Assembly (NCBI RefSeq): GCF_009720865.1
Contig: NZ_WNLA01000007.1
Span: forward strand, 161,151 to 225,150
Length of the DNA: 64,000 nucleotides
DNA from: Pseudoduganella ginsengisoli
GTDB taxonomy: Bacteria > Pseudomonadota > Gammaproteobacteria > Burkholderiales > Burkholderiaceae_D
Reading direction: 5' to 3'
A program made the position numbers and the translations under genes. Below the pieces are notes generated by a model. It was given only the letters and a program-made list of their open reading frames with translations, was not told where the DNA came from and made no database searches. Position 1 is the stretch's first letter, and each line of letters begins with the position of its first letter. Shown piece after piece: positions 1-8,407 of the stretch.

Positions 1-1
1 C

Positions 2-934
2 GATGACTACAGCCGCATCGGCGCGCTGCGTCTGCGCGATGCGCGCAAGCGCTATTTGCGCAACATCGAAGCCGGGCAGCGCACGACGCCACCACTACTG
101 GAGCTCGAACACATGATGACTGCTTCCCGTGCGGTCGAGCTGAGCAAGGAATCGTCAGAGGACTTGAAATACCTGCTTGGCAAGGCGACGTCGCTTGGGG
201 GCATGCGCCCCAAATGCAGCATATTGGATGAAGATGGTGCGCTGGCGCTGGGCAAATTTCCAAGTGTAAAGGACGAACGCAGTGTCACCCGTGGCGAAGT
301 GCTGGCGTTGCGTTTGGCAAGTCTTGCAGGCATCGATGCCGCGTCGGCCCGCGTCGTCATGGTCCACAGCGAACCGGTGGCCGTCATTCGCCGTTTTGAC
401 CGCACCGCTGAACAGGCCCGCATCCCGTATATCTCCGGTACGACGTTGCTACAGGCCCGCCGTACCGATGAACACGCGTACACTGAGGTGGTCGATGCGA
501 TGCGTTCGAAAAGCCTGGCTTTTAAGGACGACGCACAACAGTTGTGGCGGCGGATGGTGTTCAACCACCTCATCACCAACGTGGACGACCACTTGCACAA
601 CATTGGTTTCCTTTACTCAGGCGCAAACTTGTGGCGTCTGGCGCCTGCATTCGACCTGAACCCGTTTCCGGACAAGGAACGGGAGTCCAAGACTTGGCTC
701 AGTGAAGACAGCGGGCCAGTCACGTCAGTGGATGAGCTGTTGAAGCAGGCTGCGCGATTTGAATTGAGTGTGGATGATGCCAAGCGGGTAATGGCGCAGG
801 TCGTGTCAGCTGTCGAGCACTGGCGGGAAGTCGCGCTGTCGCCGGGGGTTGGGATGGCGGCTCTGGAACTTGAGTCCTTCGCACCTGCTTTCGAACATGC
901 TGAATTGGAGCGTGCCCGGGACAGGCTGGCCTGA
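2..934 (+). CDS. HipA-family serine/threonine kinase, C-terminal part (5' end outside window)
   Basis: The frame is open from base 2, so the gene begins upstream of the window and about 311 codons are seen. The visible part matches the HipA kinase fold. The segment NVDDHLHNIGFLY is the catalytic loop, with the Asp before His, and AFDLNPFP holds the metal-binding Asp. DDYSRIGALR near the start is typical of the N-terminal HipA portion. HipA proteins are the toxin half of HipBA toxin-antitoxin modules; E. coli HipA phosphorylates glutamyl-tRNA synthetase and induces dormancy. The partner hipB would lie upstream and cannot be seen. Internal ATG or TTG codons are not likely starts because conserved sequence precedes them. 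It ends 34 bp before a convergent gene. I am confident of the family but not of the target. Confidence 0.85.
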   Translation, partial: DDYSRIGALRLRDARKRYLRNIEAGQRTTPPLLELEHMMTASRAVELSKESSEDLKYLLGKATSLGGMRPKCSILDEDGALALGKFPSVKDERSVTRGEVLALRLASLAGIDAASARVVMVHSEPVAVIRRFDRTAEQARIPYISGTTLLQARRTDEHAYTEVVDAMRSKSLAFKDDAQQLWRRMVFNHLITNVDDHLHNIGFLYSGANLWRLAPAFDLNPFPDKERESKTWLSEDSGPVTSVDELLKQAARFELSVDDAKRVMAQVVSAVEHWREVALSPGVGMAALELESFAPAFEHAELERARDRLA

Positions 935-968
935 GTCAAACGTAAGCACTATCACCCAGATCCCCCGC

Positions 969-3068
969 CTACGGCTTCAGAGTAATCTTCAACACCTGCG
1001 TATTCGTATTGTTCGGCACACTGTCCTTATCCCCCGCTGCATCGCTGGTGGTCATCCACAAATTCCCATCGATCGCTGGCTCCAGCGTACGTATCCGGCC
1101 ATAGGTGCCAACAAAATATTGCCGCACGTTGACCAGGCTGCTTCCACTGATTTCACTGCGATATAAGCGCTTGCCTGCCAGGCAGCCGATGTACAGCGCA
1201 TTGCCGACAATGGCGATGCCGCTGCACGATGCTTCCGTATTCCGGTACGTATATTTCGGTGCAATGTAGCCTGCCGTGGCGCAGCCCGTTCCGGCGCGCG
1301 AGATCACGCCTTCGCAATTCGGCCAGCCATAGTTGCCGCCTTTAACGATCAAGTTGGTTTCGTCCTGTGAATCGCCAAATTCCTGTTCCCACAAGCGGCC
1401 GCTGGCATCGAACGCCAGCCCCTGCGGATTGCGGTGGCCGTAACTCCACACATAATTGCCGAACGGATTATCAGGCGGCGGTGTGCCATTCGGGTTCAAC
1501 CGCAGGATCTTGCCGGAAAGCCGTTGAATGTCTTGCGCAAACGGGCCGTTTTGTCCATCGCCCGTGGACGCGTACAGCTTGCCGTCCGGACCAAAACGCA
1601 GGCGTCCGCCGTTGTGGAATTTATTGCGCGGAATGCCCTTCAACAAGACTTCCAGCGATGCCATGTCGAGCTTTCCATTCACGTAGCGCAGGCGCACGAT
1701 GCGGTTGTCTGTCGGGCTGGTGTGATAGACGTACAGCCAGGCATCCTGGTCCGGGAATCCTGGCGCGAAAGCAATGCCCAGCAGGCCGCCTTCGCCATCG
1801 GTCCCCTGCACGTTGGGAATCATGCCCAGCGACGTTTTGGCGCCGGTGGCCGGATCCAGCCGTATGATGTCTTGCGCGTCGCGCCGGCTGTACAGCACTG
1901 TGCCATCCGGCAAAGCGGCCAGTCCCCACGGGATATCCGTCTCGGCAGCGACTTGCGTTGCCGAGCAAATGACATCGGTGCAGCTCTTGCCCGAGGTCAG
2001 GGACAAAGCCGGCCCGCGCGGCGAGACATTGCCTTGTGCATCGCGGGCTGCGACCGTGTACTGGTACGTGGTGTTGGCAGCCAGGCCGGTATCGATGTAG
2101 CCGAGTGCGCTGGTGGTGCTGATTTTCGTGCTGTTGCGGTAGACGTCGTAACCTGTGACGCCGATATTATCGCTGGACGCATCCCATGCCAGGGTCGCCG
2201 TGGTTCCCGACACGGTGCCACGCAATCCAGCCGGCACTGACGGGGCTTGCGTGTCCGCCTCGCACTGCGGCACCTTGAGCGGAAGCGTCGTGCTGGCCTG
2301 TGACACATTGCCAGCGCCATCGCGCGCATTGACATACAAGCCCCAACTGGTCCCCGGCGTCAGCGCGAGCTGGACAGCCAGTGTGCTGGAATTGACTGTC
2401 CCCAAGGCTTGGCCATCACGGTAGACGTCGTAATAAGCGACGCCGACATTGTCGGTGGCAGCCTGCCATGTCAGCGTGGCAGAGCGGCATGTCAGCGCGC
2501 TGATGGCCAGCCCGCTTGGCGGTGTTGGCGGCTGCGTATCGTTGGTGGATGGCGGTACCGCGCTGAATGCCCACTGTTGATGAGACAGGCCCTGGCAGGG
2601 CCACATGTCGATGCCGGTGCCGTTTGCCGTGCGGCCGCCCAGCACTGTCAGGCACAGCCCGGACTGTACGCTGGCAATGGTTTTATCCGGCCGGATCGTC
2701 CATTTTTGATTGGCGCGGCCGTGGCACGGATACGATTGCACGATGGCCTTGGGCTCGGTGCTGGCGGCCCTGACGTCCAGGCAGCGGGCGCCGTCGAAGG
2801 TACGCAATTCGCCGGCTGCCGTGTATTCCCACTGCTGGTTAATTCTGCCGTGGCAGTCAAAAATGATGGCCGGGGTCTCGGGCTGCTGACTGCCGGAGTA
2901 GATGTCCAGGCAGCGTTGCGAGGCGCTGCCGACCAGTAGTTGAGTTGGGGCTGCGGTGGCGGTGGGCGGGATGCTGCACACGCCTATGCCAGCGATCACT
3001 TGCACCACTGCCATGCGGCGCGGATGAAAGGTTGCCGGCAAGCTTGCGATGAAGGGGACAGGTTTCAT
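969..3068 (-). CDS. Secreted ricin-lectin / FN3 / PQQ-type sugar dehydrogenase fusion
   Basis: About 699 residues. A signal peptide ending near TATAAPT is followed by a ricin B-type lectin domain (about residues 40-170, with repeated Q-x-W motifs NQQWEY, NQKWTI, HQQWAF). Two fibronectin type III domains follow (about 180-265 and 270-360), then a glucose/sorbosone dehydrogenase-like beta-propeller (about 375-699). The propeller shows HNGGRLRFGPDG, YGHRNPQGL and GGNYGWP, which are conserved in soluble PQQ-dependent aldose sugar dehydrogenases. The protein probably acts outside the cell or in the periplasm, with the lectin part holding it on polysaccharide. A longer frame starts at 3125, but the ATG at 3068 has AAGGA at good spacing, so I chose it. 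The substrate is unknown. Convergent with the HipA gene. Confidence 0.85.
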   Translation of the reverse strand: MKPVPFIASLPATFHPRRMAVVQVIAGIGVCSIPPTATAAPTQLLVGSASQRCLDIYSGSQQPETPAIIFDCHGRINQQWEYTAAGELRTFDGARCLDVRAASTEPKAIVQSYPCHGRANQKWTIRPDKTIASVQSGLCLTVLGGRTANGTGIDMWPCQGLSHQQWAFSAVPPSTNDTQPPTPPSGLAISALTCRSATLTWQAATDNVGVAYYDVYRDGQALGTVNSSTLAVQLALTPGTSWGLYVNARDGAGNVSQASTTLPLKVPQCEADTQAPSVPAGLRGTVSGTTATLAWDASSDNIGVTGYDVYRNSTKISTTSALGYIDTGLAANTTYQYTVAARDAQGNVSPRGPALSLTSGKSCTDVICSATQVAAETDIPWGLAALPDGTVLYSRRDAQDIIRLDPATGAKTSLGMIPNVQGTDGEGGLLGIAFAPGFPDQDAWLYVYHTSPTDNRIVRLRYVNGKLDMASLEVLLKGIPRNKFHNGGRLRFGPDGKLYASTGDGQNGPFAQDIQRLSGKILRLNPNGTPPPDNPFGNYVWSYGHRNPQGLAFDASGRLWEQEFGDSQDETNLIVKGGNYGWPNCEGVISRAGTGCATAGYIAPKYTYRNTEASCSGIAIVGNALYIGCLAGKRLYRSEISGSSLVNVRQYFVGTYGRIRTLEPAIDGNLWMTTSDAAGDKDSVPNNTNTQVLKITLKP

Positions 3069-3361
3069 CAAACTCATCCTTACGAAGGTGATGCAGGCTA
3101 GCCGCAATGGCGACGGCCGCTTCATATGGAAAGACCGCTGGCGTGGCAGGCTATTGGTAGCCTTGGAGATGTCGGGAGGTTAGCAAATGCTGGAGGAATG
3201 CGGTTTTCTTTAGAAGCGGCGGGGGCTTTCGACAGCGCTGTTGCTCAAGAACAGCTGGTCGGCCATGCCTTAGGGCGGCCGAGAAAGGCATCCAAATTGC
3301 TGCGGGTAATTTGCGGGCGATATTTGCCTCGCAGTGATGGAGGGTAATGATGAAGTCGTGG

Positions 3362-3656
3362 TTAGTTTTTGTTCTTCCAGCCAGATTTTGGAAGTGCCTT
3401 GGCGGCATCCTCCAAGGCTCGTACGTTTGCCTCGGCACCTTCTGCTTCCATCATTAATCGCCGCCGGGCAGAAAAACTGCTCATACTGATCTTCGGCGTG
3501 GGCATCGGCCTGTTTCTTGGACACCCGTCCTGCGCCTTCAGGGACATCACGGTCGTTAAACTTGAGGAAGGCGTCCAGTTTTTCAGCCCAGTCCTTCAAG
3601 AAAACTTCCTTTCGGCGACGCGCCTGATCCTATGCGAAATCCAACCACATTGTTAC
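3362..3656 (-). pseudogene. rhuM-family C-terminal remnant with a stop and a frameshift
   Basis: Read on the minus strand, VTMWLDFA is followed by an in-frame TAG (3632-3630), then DQARRRKEVFLKDW, LDAFLKFNDRDVPEGAG and DQYEQF. The match to the RhuM family then continues in another frame as ARRRLMMEAEGAEANVRALE to a stop at 3362. The frame change falls on a run of five A on the plus strand (3472-3476), where one base fewer would restore continuity. The residue at the TAG is normally Glu in this family, so a G-to-T change of GAG is the simplest reading. RhuM proteins are found in genomic islands and have no settled function. Only the last 90 or so codons remain; I found no 5' part upstream. Confidence 0.75.
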
Positions 3657-3812
3657 GACGCCGCCAGCGGGCAACTGAAGCCGATTGTCTTGGCATCGAG
3701 TTTTGCCTACCGTCTGAACCACCTTACATACGCTTTTATTCGGGAAGTACCTGCAGCCGGGAAGTATCGTAATTTTGCAGCGCCTCTGCTGGCAGGAATT
3801 ACAGGACCGGCC

Positions 3813-4364
3813 TCACCGCGCCTGCTGCGCCAATTTCACGACCTCAAACCCAACTGGCGATGGCAGCTCGTTGAGCGCTTTGATCGTATCGGCATTGCTT
3901 GTTCCCACGGCATGGCGATACGCCACATATGGCGCGCTGGTCTCACCGTAACCGGACGTGGAAAACACCACGATGATTTCACGCGGCGCCAGATACAGCC
4001 ATCTTGGCCGGCTTTTTTCGGCAAAGTCCATTCGTTCCGGCGAACTTGCGCCTGGAGCGTACGTGACCACAAAGCCTTGCAGCGCGTTGGCCGTGAATTC
4101 ACCAGACACAATCAACGCCCGCAGCTTTTTCCCGGCACACTGGACCAATATCGAGTCCCCCCTGGACTGCTCTGTTGTGCCAAAAAAGGGAATCCGATTG
4201 CCGTCCTGTTTCAGATAGTAGAGGTAAGTGGACGCGACTTTGGCGTCCTTGATGACGGAAACGTTTTGGTGGCGAACTCCCCCCACACTGCATGTCTTGA
4301 CGACCGGCATCGCAAACGACACAGACGCTGCGCCGAAGCTGACAATACCAAGAAGTATCCTCAT
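3813..4364 (-). CDS. Small exported protein, putative immunity protein for the adjacent transglycosylase
   Basis: 183 residues starting MRILLGIVSFGAASVSFAM, a Sec signal peptide, so the product should be periplasmic. I recognise no domain in the mature part, which has two early cysteines (KTCSVGG, VQCAGKK). The ATG at 4364 has GGGAG about 8 nt upstream and overlaps the original stop of the transglycosylase gene as ATGA, so the two genes were translationally coupled. Because of a frameshift upstream, the long minus-strand frame now runs straight through this start, giving an apparent 372-residue fusion with the signal peptide buried inside. I regard that fusion as an artefact of mutation. A periplasmic protein directly behind a peptidoglycan hydrolase in a PAAR cassette suggests an immunity role; this is inferred from context only. 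Confidence 0.6.
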   Translation of the reverse strand: MRILLGIVSFGAASVSFAMPVVKTCSVGGVRHQNVSVIKDAKVASTYLYYLKQDGNRIPFFGTTEQSRGDSILVQCAGKKLRALIVSGEFTANALQGFVVTYAPGASSPERMDFAEKSRPRWLYLAPREIIVVFSTSGYGETSAPYVAYRHAVGTSNADTIKALNELPSPVGFEVVKLAQQAR

Positions 4365-4931
4365 TTGACCATCTCCCTCAATACTTGCATCGATTCTGGA
4401 TTGCTCTCCAGTTTGGCAGCGGCGGCCTTTGCTGTAGTAAATTCCGTTCCGCACGCCTCGGTAGTCCTTGTACGCTTCTTCGATTGCAGCGGGCATGCCA
4501 GCCGAAGCATGCTTATTGATCAGCGCTTGCAAGTAGGCGGTGCCCGTTTGAATATTGGTCGCCTCGTCAACGAATTCCGGGCTGTCGTGAAAGGTGTCGG
4601 CCTCGGTGTACAAAATCTGTTCCGGGCGGCGTTCGGCCTTTGGCTTTGCAAGATTGTTCAGGCGGGCGAGTTCCTTCACCGGCGACTTCAGTAGCTGCAT
4701 CAATCCTCGCGCGGAACTGCCTTGTGCATGGGCATCCTTGTCAAAGCGTGACTCCATGTAGATCTGACAGATGATGATGTCGGTGCTGACCAAAGATCGG
4801 TTGTTTGCCACGACCAGCGCCCGGATCTCGCGCAGCCGCGCGGAGTCGTCAACTTTCACTTCCTCCGGCTCGGTATTTGAAATCGGCGTGAGCTTTGCCT
4901 TGTGGGTTTTGACAGCTTTTTTCTGCGTCAT
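4361..4931 (-). pseudogene. Lytic transglycosylase (SLT domain) effector gene, frameshifted near its 3' end
   Basis: The ATG at 4931 follows the PAAR gene stop by one base. The protein has an SLT-type core: the catalytic Glu is in IYMESRFD (about residue 60), then SARGLMQL, then a helix pair ending YKDYRGVRNGIYYSK. After that Lys (AAAGG at about 4430-4426) the frame is wrong. Skipping one base gives AAAAKLESNPESMQ and a stop that overlaps the next gene's ATG as ATGA, for a protein of about 190 residues. The present frame instead gives GRRCQTGEQS and continues into the neighbour. Such enzymes cleave peptidoglycan and are common type VI effectors. The catalytic part is intact, so a chimeric product could still be active. 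A sequencing error cannot be excluded. Confidence 0.7.
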
Positions 4932-4932
4932 G

Positions 4933-5517
4933 TCAGCGGTCCCAAAACGGATTGATCGGGGTCGGATCCGGCGCATACACGTGGACGACGGCGTCCGCCG
5001 CATAGGCCGCGGTGATCTTAGATGTTTTACCGTATTGGTCAGTTCGGCCTTCAAGGCGCCAGCCATTGGCCAGTTCGATGGTGTAATGCCAATCCGATGC
5101 CGGGAGGCCGCTCAGCTCATCAATCACCAGAAAGTCCAGGTCATAGCCATCCGCATCCGGCGCCGCTGTTGAACTTAACTGCTGTCTCGTTGGCCGGGCG
5201 GATCTTGCAACGCCAACATTGGAGGAACCTTCGCTGATTGTTTGATAGCGTACGAACTGATTGGGCAGGAGTAGCGGCGGCGGCTGGCAGCCGCAAACGC
5301 ACAAATCATTTTCCAGCGCGACTTGCTTGCCGTTCCATTTCTCTGGGATGCGCGGACCAACGCAAAGTATCTTTCCTTGCGATTTACAGGCTGGGCAAAA
5401 TAGCATGTCGTCCTCTAACGCGATTCGCGCGCCGTTGATGCTGCCATGGCTACTTGCCTCAATGACTTTACCACCTGCTGTGGTTAATGCTCCGAGCGTT
5501 ATAGTATGACGTCTCAT
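4933..5517 (-). CDS. PAAR-domain protein (type VI secretion spike tip / cargo carrier)
   Basis: 194 residues. The first 90 or so (TLGALTTAGGKVIEASS, MLFCPACKSQGKILCVGPRI, ENDLCVCGC) form a PAAR-like domain with repeated small-residue turns and Cys pairs. The rest (about 115-194, DLDFLVIDELSGLPASDWHY) is a separate beta-rich domain that probably binds cargo. PAAR proteins cap the VgrG spike of the type VI secretion system and carry effectors. A GGAG lies just before the ATG at 5517. The gene is the first of a minus-strand cassette with the transglycosylase (1 bp gap) and the small exported protein. No VgrG or other T6SS genes are in the window, so the cassette is probably an orphan cargo set using machinery encoded elsewhere. 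Confidence 0.8.
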   Translation of the reverse strand: MRRHTITLGALTTAGGKVIEASSHGSINGARIALEDDMLFCPACKSQGKILCVGPRIPEKWNGKQVALENDLCVCGCQPPPLLLPNQFVRYQTISEGSSNVGVARSARPTRQQLSSTAAPDADGYDLDFLVIDELSGLPASDWHYTIELANGWRLEGRTDQYGKTSKITAAYAADAVVHVYAPDPTPINPFWDR

Positions 5518-5922
5518 GAGGTCTCCTGATTCGGATCGCGTGCGAAATCGAGGTTGAACAGGAAATAAATGCCGAGAGTCAATTATTGAACAAAGGCATC
5601 TTCATGATTTGCGGAAAGACAAGCCTTGCTACCGCGCTACCTGCACTTGAGCCTTGGTCCCGCAAGACAGGCATGCCTACAATGCGAGGCGGCTCGGGAA
5701 GCGATGCTGTGCCGGGACGCGGCGAACGCAGAGCGGGTGAAGATGGAAAAACGCTTGCGGCCCAGGCACTGGCCACCAAGGAAGCGAACGCTGTCCGACG
5801 GAAGGCAGCACAGGCCCACCTCCCTGTGCTGCATAACAGCATGGCCGATGGCGGTATGGTGCCGGCCATTCCAACTGGCGGTGACGAGCGTGTAGGCTGG
5901 GCGCTTTGCGCGCCCTCGCCGC
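5518..5922. other. Intergenic stretch with no confident gene
   Basis: About 400 bp between the PAAR gene start and the glmS end. Overlapping frames exist on both strands, including a plus-strand frame around 5626-5895 with a Cys-x2-Cys and basic residues, but none has a clear ribosome binding site or recognisable family. The promoter for the PAAR cassette should lie near 5518-5600 on the minus strand. I see nothing else that I can defend. Confidence 0.5.
5899..5915 (-). terminator. Weak hairpin after glmS
   Basis: A perfect 6-bp GC stem (GGGCGC/GCGCCC, 5-nt loop) lies 8 nt past the glmS stop. No U-run follows, so it may only protect the 3' end. Confidence 0.3.
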
Positions 5923-7752
5923 TTATTCCACCGTCACCGACTTCGCCAAATTACGCGGCTTATCCACATCCGTCCCCCGCGCCAGTGCCGAGTGATACGC
6001 CAGCAACTGCAGCGACACCACGTGCAGGATCGGCGACAGGTGGCCATAGTGTTCCGGCATGCGGATCACGTGCACGCCGTCGCTGGACTGGATGCGCGAA
6101 TCCACGTCGGCAAACACGAACAGCTGGCCGCCGCGGGCGCGCACTTCCTGCATGTTCGATTTCAGCTTTTCCAGCAAGGTGTCGTTCGGCGCAATCGTCA
6201 CCACCGGCATTTCTTCCGTCACCAGCGCCAGCGGGCCGTGCTTCAGTTCACCTGCCGGATATGCTTCCGCGTGGATGTACGAAATTTCTTTGAGTTTCAA
6301 TGCGCCTTCCAGCGCGATCGGGTAGTGCATGCCGCGGCCCAGGAACAGCGCGTTTTCCTTGCGGGCAAATTCGTCTGCCCACGCAATGATTTGCGGCTCC
6401 AGCGCCAGCACGGCAGAAACCGACGCCGGCAAGTGACGCAGCGCTTTCAAGTGCGCCGCTTCTTCCTCTTCGCTCAAGCGGCCATTGACTTGCGCCAGCG
6501 TCATCGTCAGCAGGAACAGGCCCACCAGCTGCGTCGTGAACGCCTTGGTCGATGCCACGCCCACTTCCACCCCGGCGCGGGTGATGTAGGCCAGTTTGCA
6601 TTCACGCACCATGGCGCTGGTCTGCACGTTGCAAATGGTCAGCGTATGTTCCATGCCTTGCGCGCGGGCGTGTTTCAGCGCCGCCAGCGTGTCGGCCGTT
6701 TCACCGCTTTGCGAAATCGTCACCACCAGGGTTTTCGGATGCGGCACGGAATCGCGGTAGCGGTATTCGGACGCGATTTCCACGTTGACCGGCAGCTTGG
6801 CAATCGATTCGATCCAGTACTTGGCCGTCAGCCCCGCGTAGTAGCTGGTGCCGCATGCCAGCACCAGCACGCGGTCGATGTCCTTGAACACGTTATACGC
6901 GCCGTCGCCGAACAGTTCCGGCATCACGCCCGTGACGCCTTCCAGCGTATCGCCGATCACGCGCGGCTGTTCAAAGATTTCCTTTTGCATGTAGTGGCGG
7001 TACGGGCCCAGTTCCGCCGCGCCCGTGTGGGCGTGCACGGTCTTCACTTCGCGCTCGACTTGCTTGCCGTTGGCATCGACAATCCACACGCGGCCCAGTT
7101 GCAGGTCGACCACGTCGCCTTCTTCCAGATAAATGATCTGGTCGGTGGTGCCGGCCAGCGCCATCGCGTCGGATGCAACAAAGTTTTCACCTTTGCCCAG
7201 GCCGACGATCAGCGGCGAACCCTGGCGCGCTGCCACCACGCGGTGCGGTTCTTCGCGGCAGAACACGGCAATCGCGTACGCACCGTGCAAGCGCTTGACG
7301 GCCTGCTGCACGGTTTCAAACAAGTCGCCCTGGTACATGTGGTCAACCAGGTGGGCGATCACTTCCGTGTCGGTTTGGCTCTGGAACACGTAGCCCAGGT
7401 CTTGCAATTCCTTGCGCAGTTCGTCGTGGTTTTCAATGATGCCGTTGTGCACCAGCGCGATGCGGGCATTGTCCGACGTAGGCGAGAAGTGCGGGTGGGC
7501 ATTGTGCGAAGCTGGCGCGCCGTGCGTGGCCCAGCGGGTGTGCGCGATGCCGGTAAAGCCGCTCAGGCCGGTTTCTTCCACTTGCTTGCCCAGGTCCGCC
7601 ACGCGCGACGTCGAGCGCGAACGTTGCAGCTTGCCGTCCACGTGCAGCGCCACGCCGCACGAATCGTAGCCGCGGTATTCCAGGCGCTTCAAACCTTCAA
7701 CCAGGATAGGGGTGATGTTACGTTGCGCTACCGCGCCGACGATGCCGCACAT
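5923..7752 (-). CDS. glmS: Glutamine-fructose-6-phosphate aminotransferase
   Basis: 609 residues, the usual length. It makes glucosamine-6-phosphate from fructose-6-phosphate and glutamine, the first step toward UDP-GlcNAc for peptidoglycan and LPS. The N-terminus [10 protein letters not shown] supplies the nucleophilic Cys of the class II glutaminase domain (about 1-220, with RGYDSCG and HTRWATHG). Two SIS sugar-isomerase domains follow (about 285-420 and 455-590), with [13 protein letters not shown] and the terminal [19 protein letters not shown] sits before the ATG at 7752. It is divergent from an Lrp-type regulator across 149 bp rich in dyads. glmU is 5 kb away, so the pathway genes are near but not in one operon. 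No glmS ribozyme is expected in this phylum and none is visible. Confidence 0.98.
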   Translation of the reverse strand: MCGIVGAVAQRNITPILVEGLKRLEYRGYDSCGVALHVDGKLQRSRSTSRVADLGKQVEETGLSGFTGIAHTRWATHGAPASHNAHPHFSPTSDNARIALVHNGIIENHDELRKELQDLGYVFQSQTDTEVIAHLVDHMYQGDLFETVQQAVKRLHGAYAIAVFCREEPHRVVAARQGSPLIVGLGKGENFVASDAMALAGTTDQIIYLEEGDVVDLQLGRVWIVDANGKQVEREVKTVHAHTGAAELGPYRHYMQKEIFEQPRVIGDTLEGVTGVMPELFGDGAYNVFKDIDRVLVLACGTSYYAGLTAKYWIESIAKLPVNVEIASEYRYRDSVPHPKTLVVTISQSGETADTLAALKHARAQGMEHTLTICNVQTSAMVRECKLAYITRAGVEVGVASTKAFTTQLVGLFLLTMTLAQVNGRLSEEEEAAHLKALRHLPASVSAVLALEPQIIAWADEFARKENALFLGRGMHYPIALEGALKLKEISYIHAEAYPAGELKHGPLALVTEEMPVVTIAPNDTLLEKLKSNMQEVRARGGQLFVFADVDSRIQSSDGVHVIRMPEHYGHLSPILHVVSLQLLAYHSALARGTDVDKPRNLAKSVTVE

Positions 7753-7809
7753 AGAAGTTTCCTCGAATGGGTGAGTTATTTAACACGACCCAGTGTAGAG
7801 CAGCACCTA

Positions 7810-7882
7810 TGAAATATGCTTTCCAAATTCAATTGTGCATGAAATATTATTTCAACCATGTATCATGTAGAAATTAAATTTC
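7810..7882. promoter_or_regulatory. Three phased dyads, probable Lrp/AsnC operators between glmS and the regulator
   Basis: Two perfect palindromes, TGAAATATTATTTCA (7840-7854) and GAAATTAAATTTC (7870-7882), plus a degenerate one, TGAAATATGCTTTCC (7810-7824). The centres at about 7817, 7847 and 7876 are spaced 29-30 bp, roughly three helical turns. AT-rich dyads of this kind are typical Lrp-family sites. They could serve autoregulation of the gene at 7902 and perhaps glmS. Confidence 0.6.
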
Positions 7883-7901
7883 ATATTTAACTTGAATCTG
7901 A

Positions 7902-8369
7902 ATGAATATTCCATCTTTCGACGACATCGACCGCCGCATTCTTAATGCGTTACAAGACAATGCAGCGCTGACCAATGCGGAACTGGCGCAACTGGTACAT
8001 GTTTCCGCGCCGACGTGCCTGCGCCGCGTCAAGCATTTGACGGAAACCGGCGTCATTGCGCGCCAGGTGGCGCTGCTGGCGCCGGACAAGGTCGGAGCCG
8101 GTTTGACCGCCATCGTGGAAATCACGCTCGACGTGCAGGCGGCCGAGCGCATGGAAGAATTCGAACAGCATGTGGCGGGCGAACCGGCTGTGCTGCAGTG
8201 CTACCGGGTGTCGCCGGGGCCGGACTTTGTGCTGGTGCTGCAAGTGGCCGATATGCCTGCCTATCACGCGCTGGCGCACCGCTTGTTTGCCACCCGCACC
8301 AATGTGCGCAACGTGAAGACGTACTTCTCTACGTTCCGCAGCAAGTTCGAGACGCGGATACCCGTGTAA
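7902..8369 (+). CDS. Lrp/AsnC-family transcriptional regulator
   Basis: 155 residues, the standard family length. The N-terminal winged helix-turn-helix (IDRRILNALQDNAALTNAEL, then APTCLRRVKHLTETGVI) is followed by the RAM ligand-binding domain (about 70-150; GPDFVLVLQVADM is the usual core strand). These proteins form dimers to octamers and respond to amino acids. It is divergent from glmS, and three phased dyads lie in its leader, so autoregulation is likely. The effector and targets cannot be read from sequence; it is not the PutA-linked Lrp relative at 20.1-20.5 kb. Convergent with the RTX protease gene across a repeat-filled gap. Confidence 0.9.
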   Translation: MNIPSFDDIDRRILNALQDNAALTNAELAQLVHVSAPTCLRRVKHLTETGVIARQVALLAPDKVGAGLTAIVEITLDVQAAERMEEFEQHVAGEPAVLQCYRVSPGPDFVLVLQVADMPAYHALAHRLFATRTNVRNVKTYFSTFRSKFETRIPV

Positions 8370-8407
8370 GCGCAAAGTTTTCCACTGCGGAGCCACGGTT
8401 ATGCAAC

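Noticed and set aside
3369..4694. Plus-strand frame opposite the effector cassette
   Set aside because: Opposes two features supported by motifs, and its start lies in the rhuM remnant.
3813..5066. The 417-codon minus-strand frame as one genuine fusion protein
   Set aside because: It contains an internal signal peptide, a lost in-frame stop restored by one base, and a start beyond the previous gene's end; two genes plus a frameshift explain it better.
5586..5895. Small plus-strand frames before glmS, one with Cys-x2-Cys
   Set aside because: No ribosome site, several overlapping frames equally open, and no family recognised.
7753..7809. glmS ribozyme upstream of glmS
   Set aside because: The leader is short and AT-rich with no ribozyme core, and this class is restricted to Gram-positive relatives.
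5992..7812. Long plus-strand frame of about 600 codons opposite glmS
   Set aside because: Antisense shadow of a conserved gene; its translation is rich in His and Arg, has no family, and has no ribosome site.
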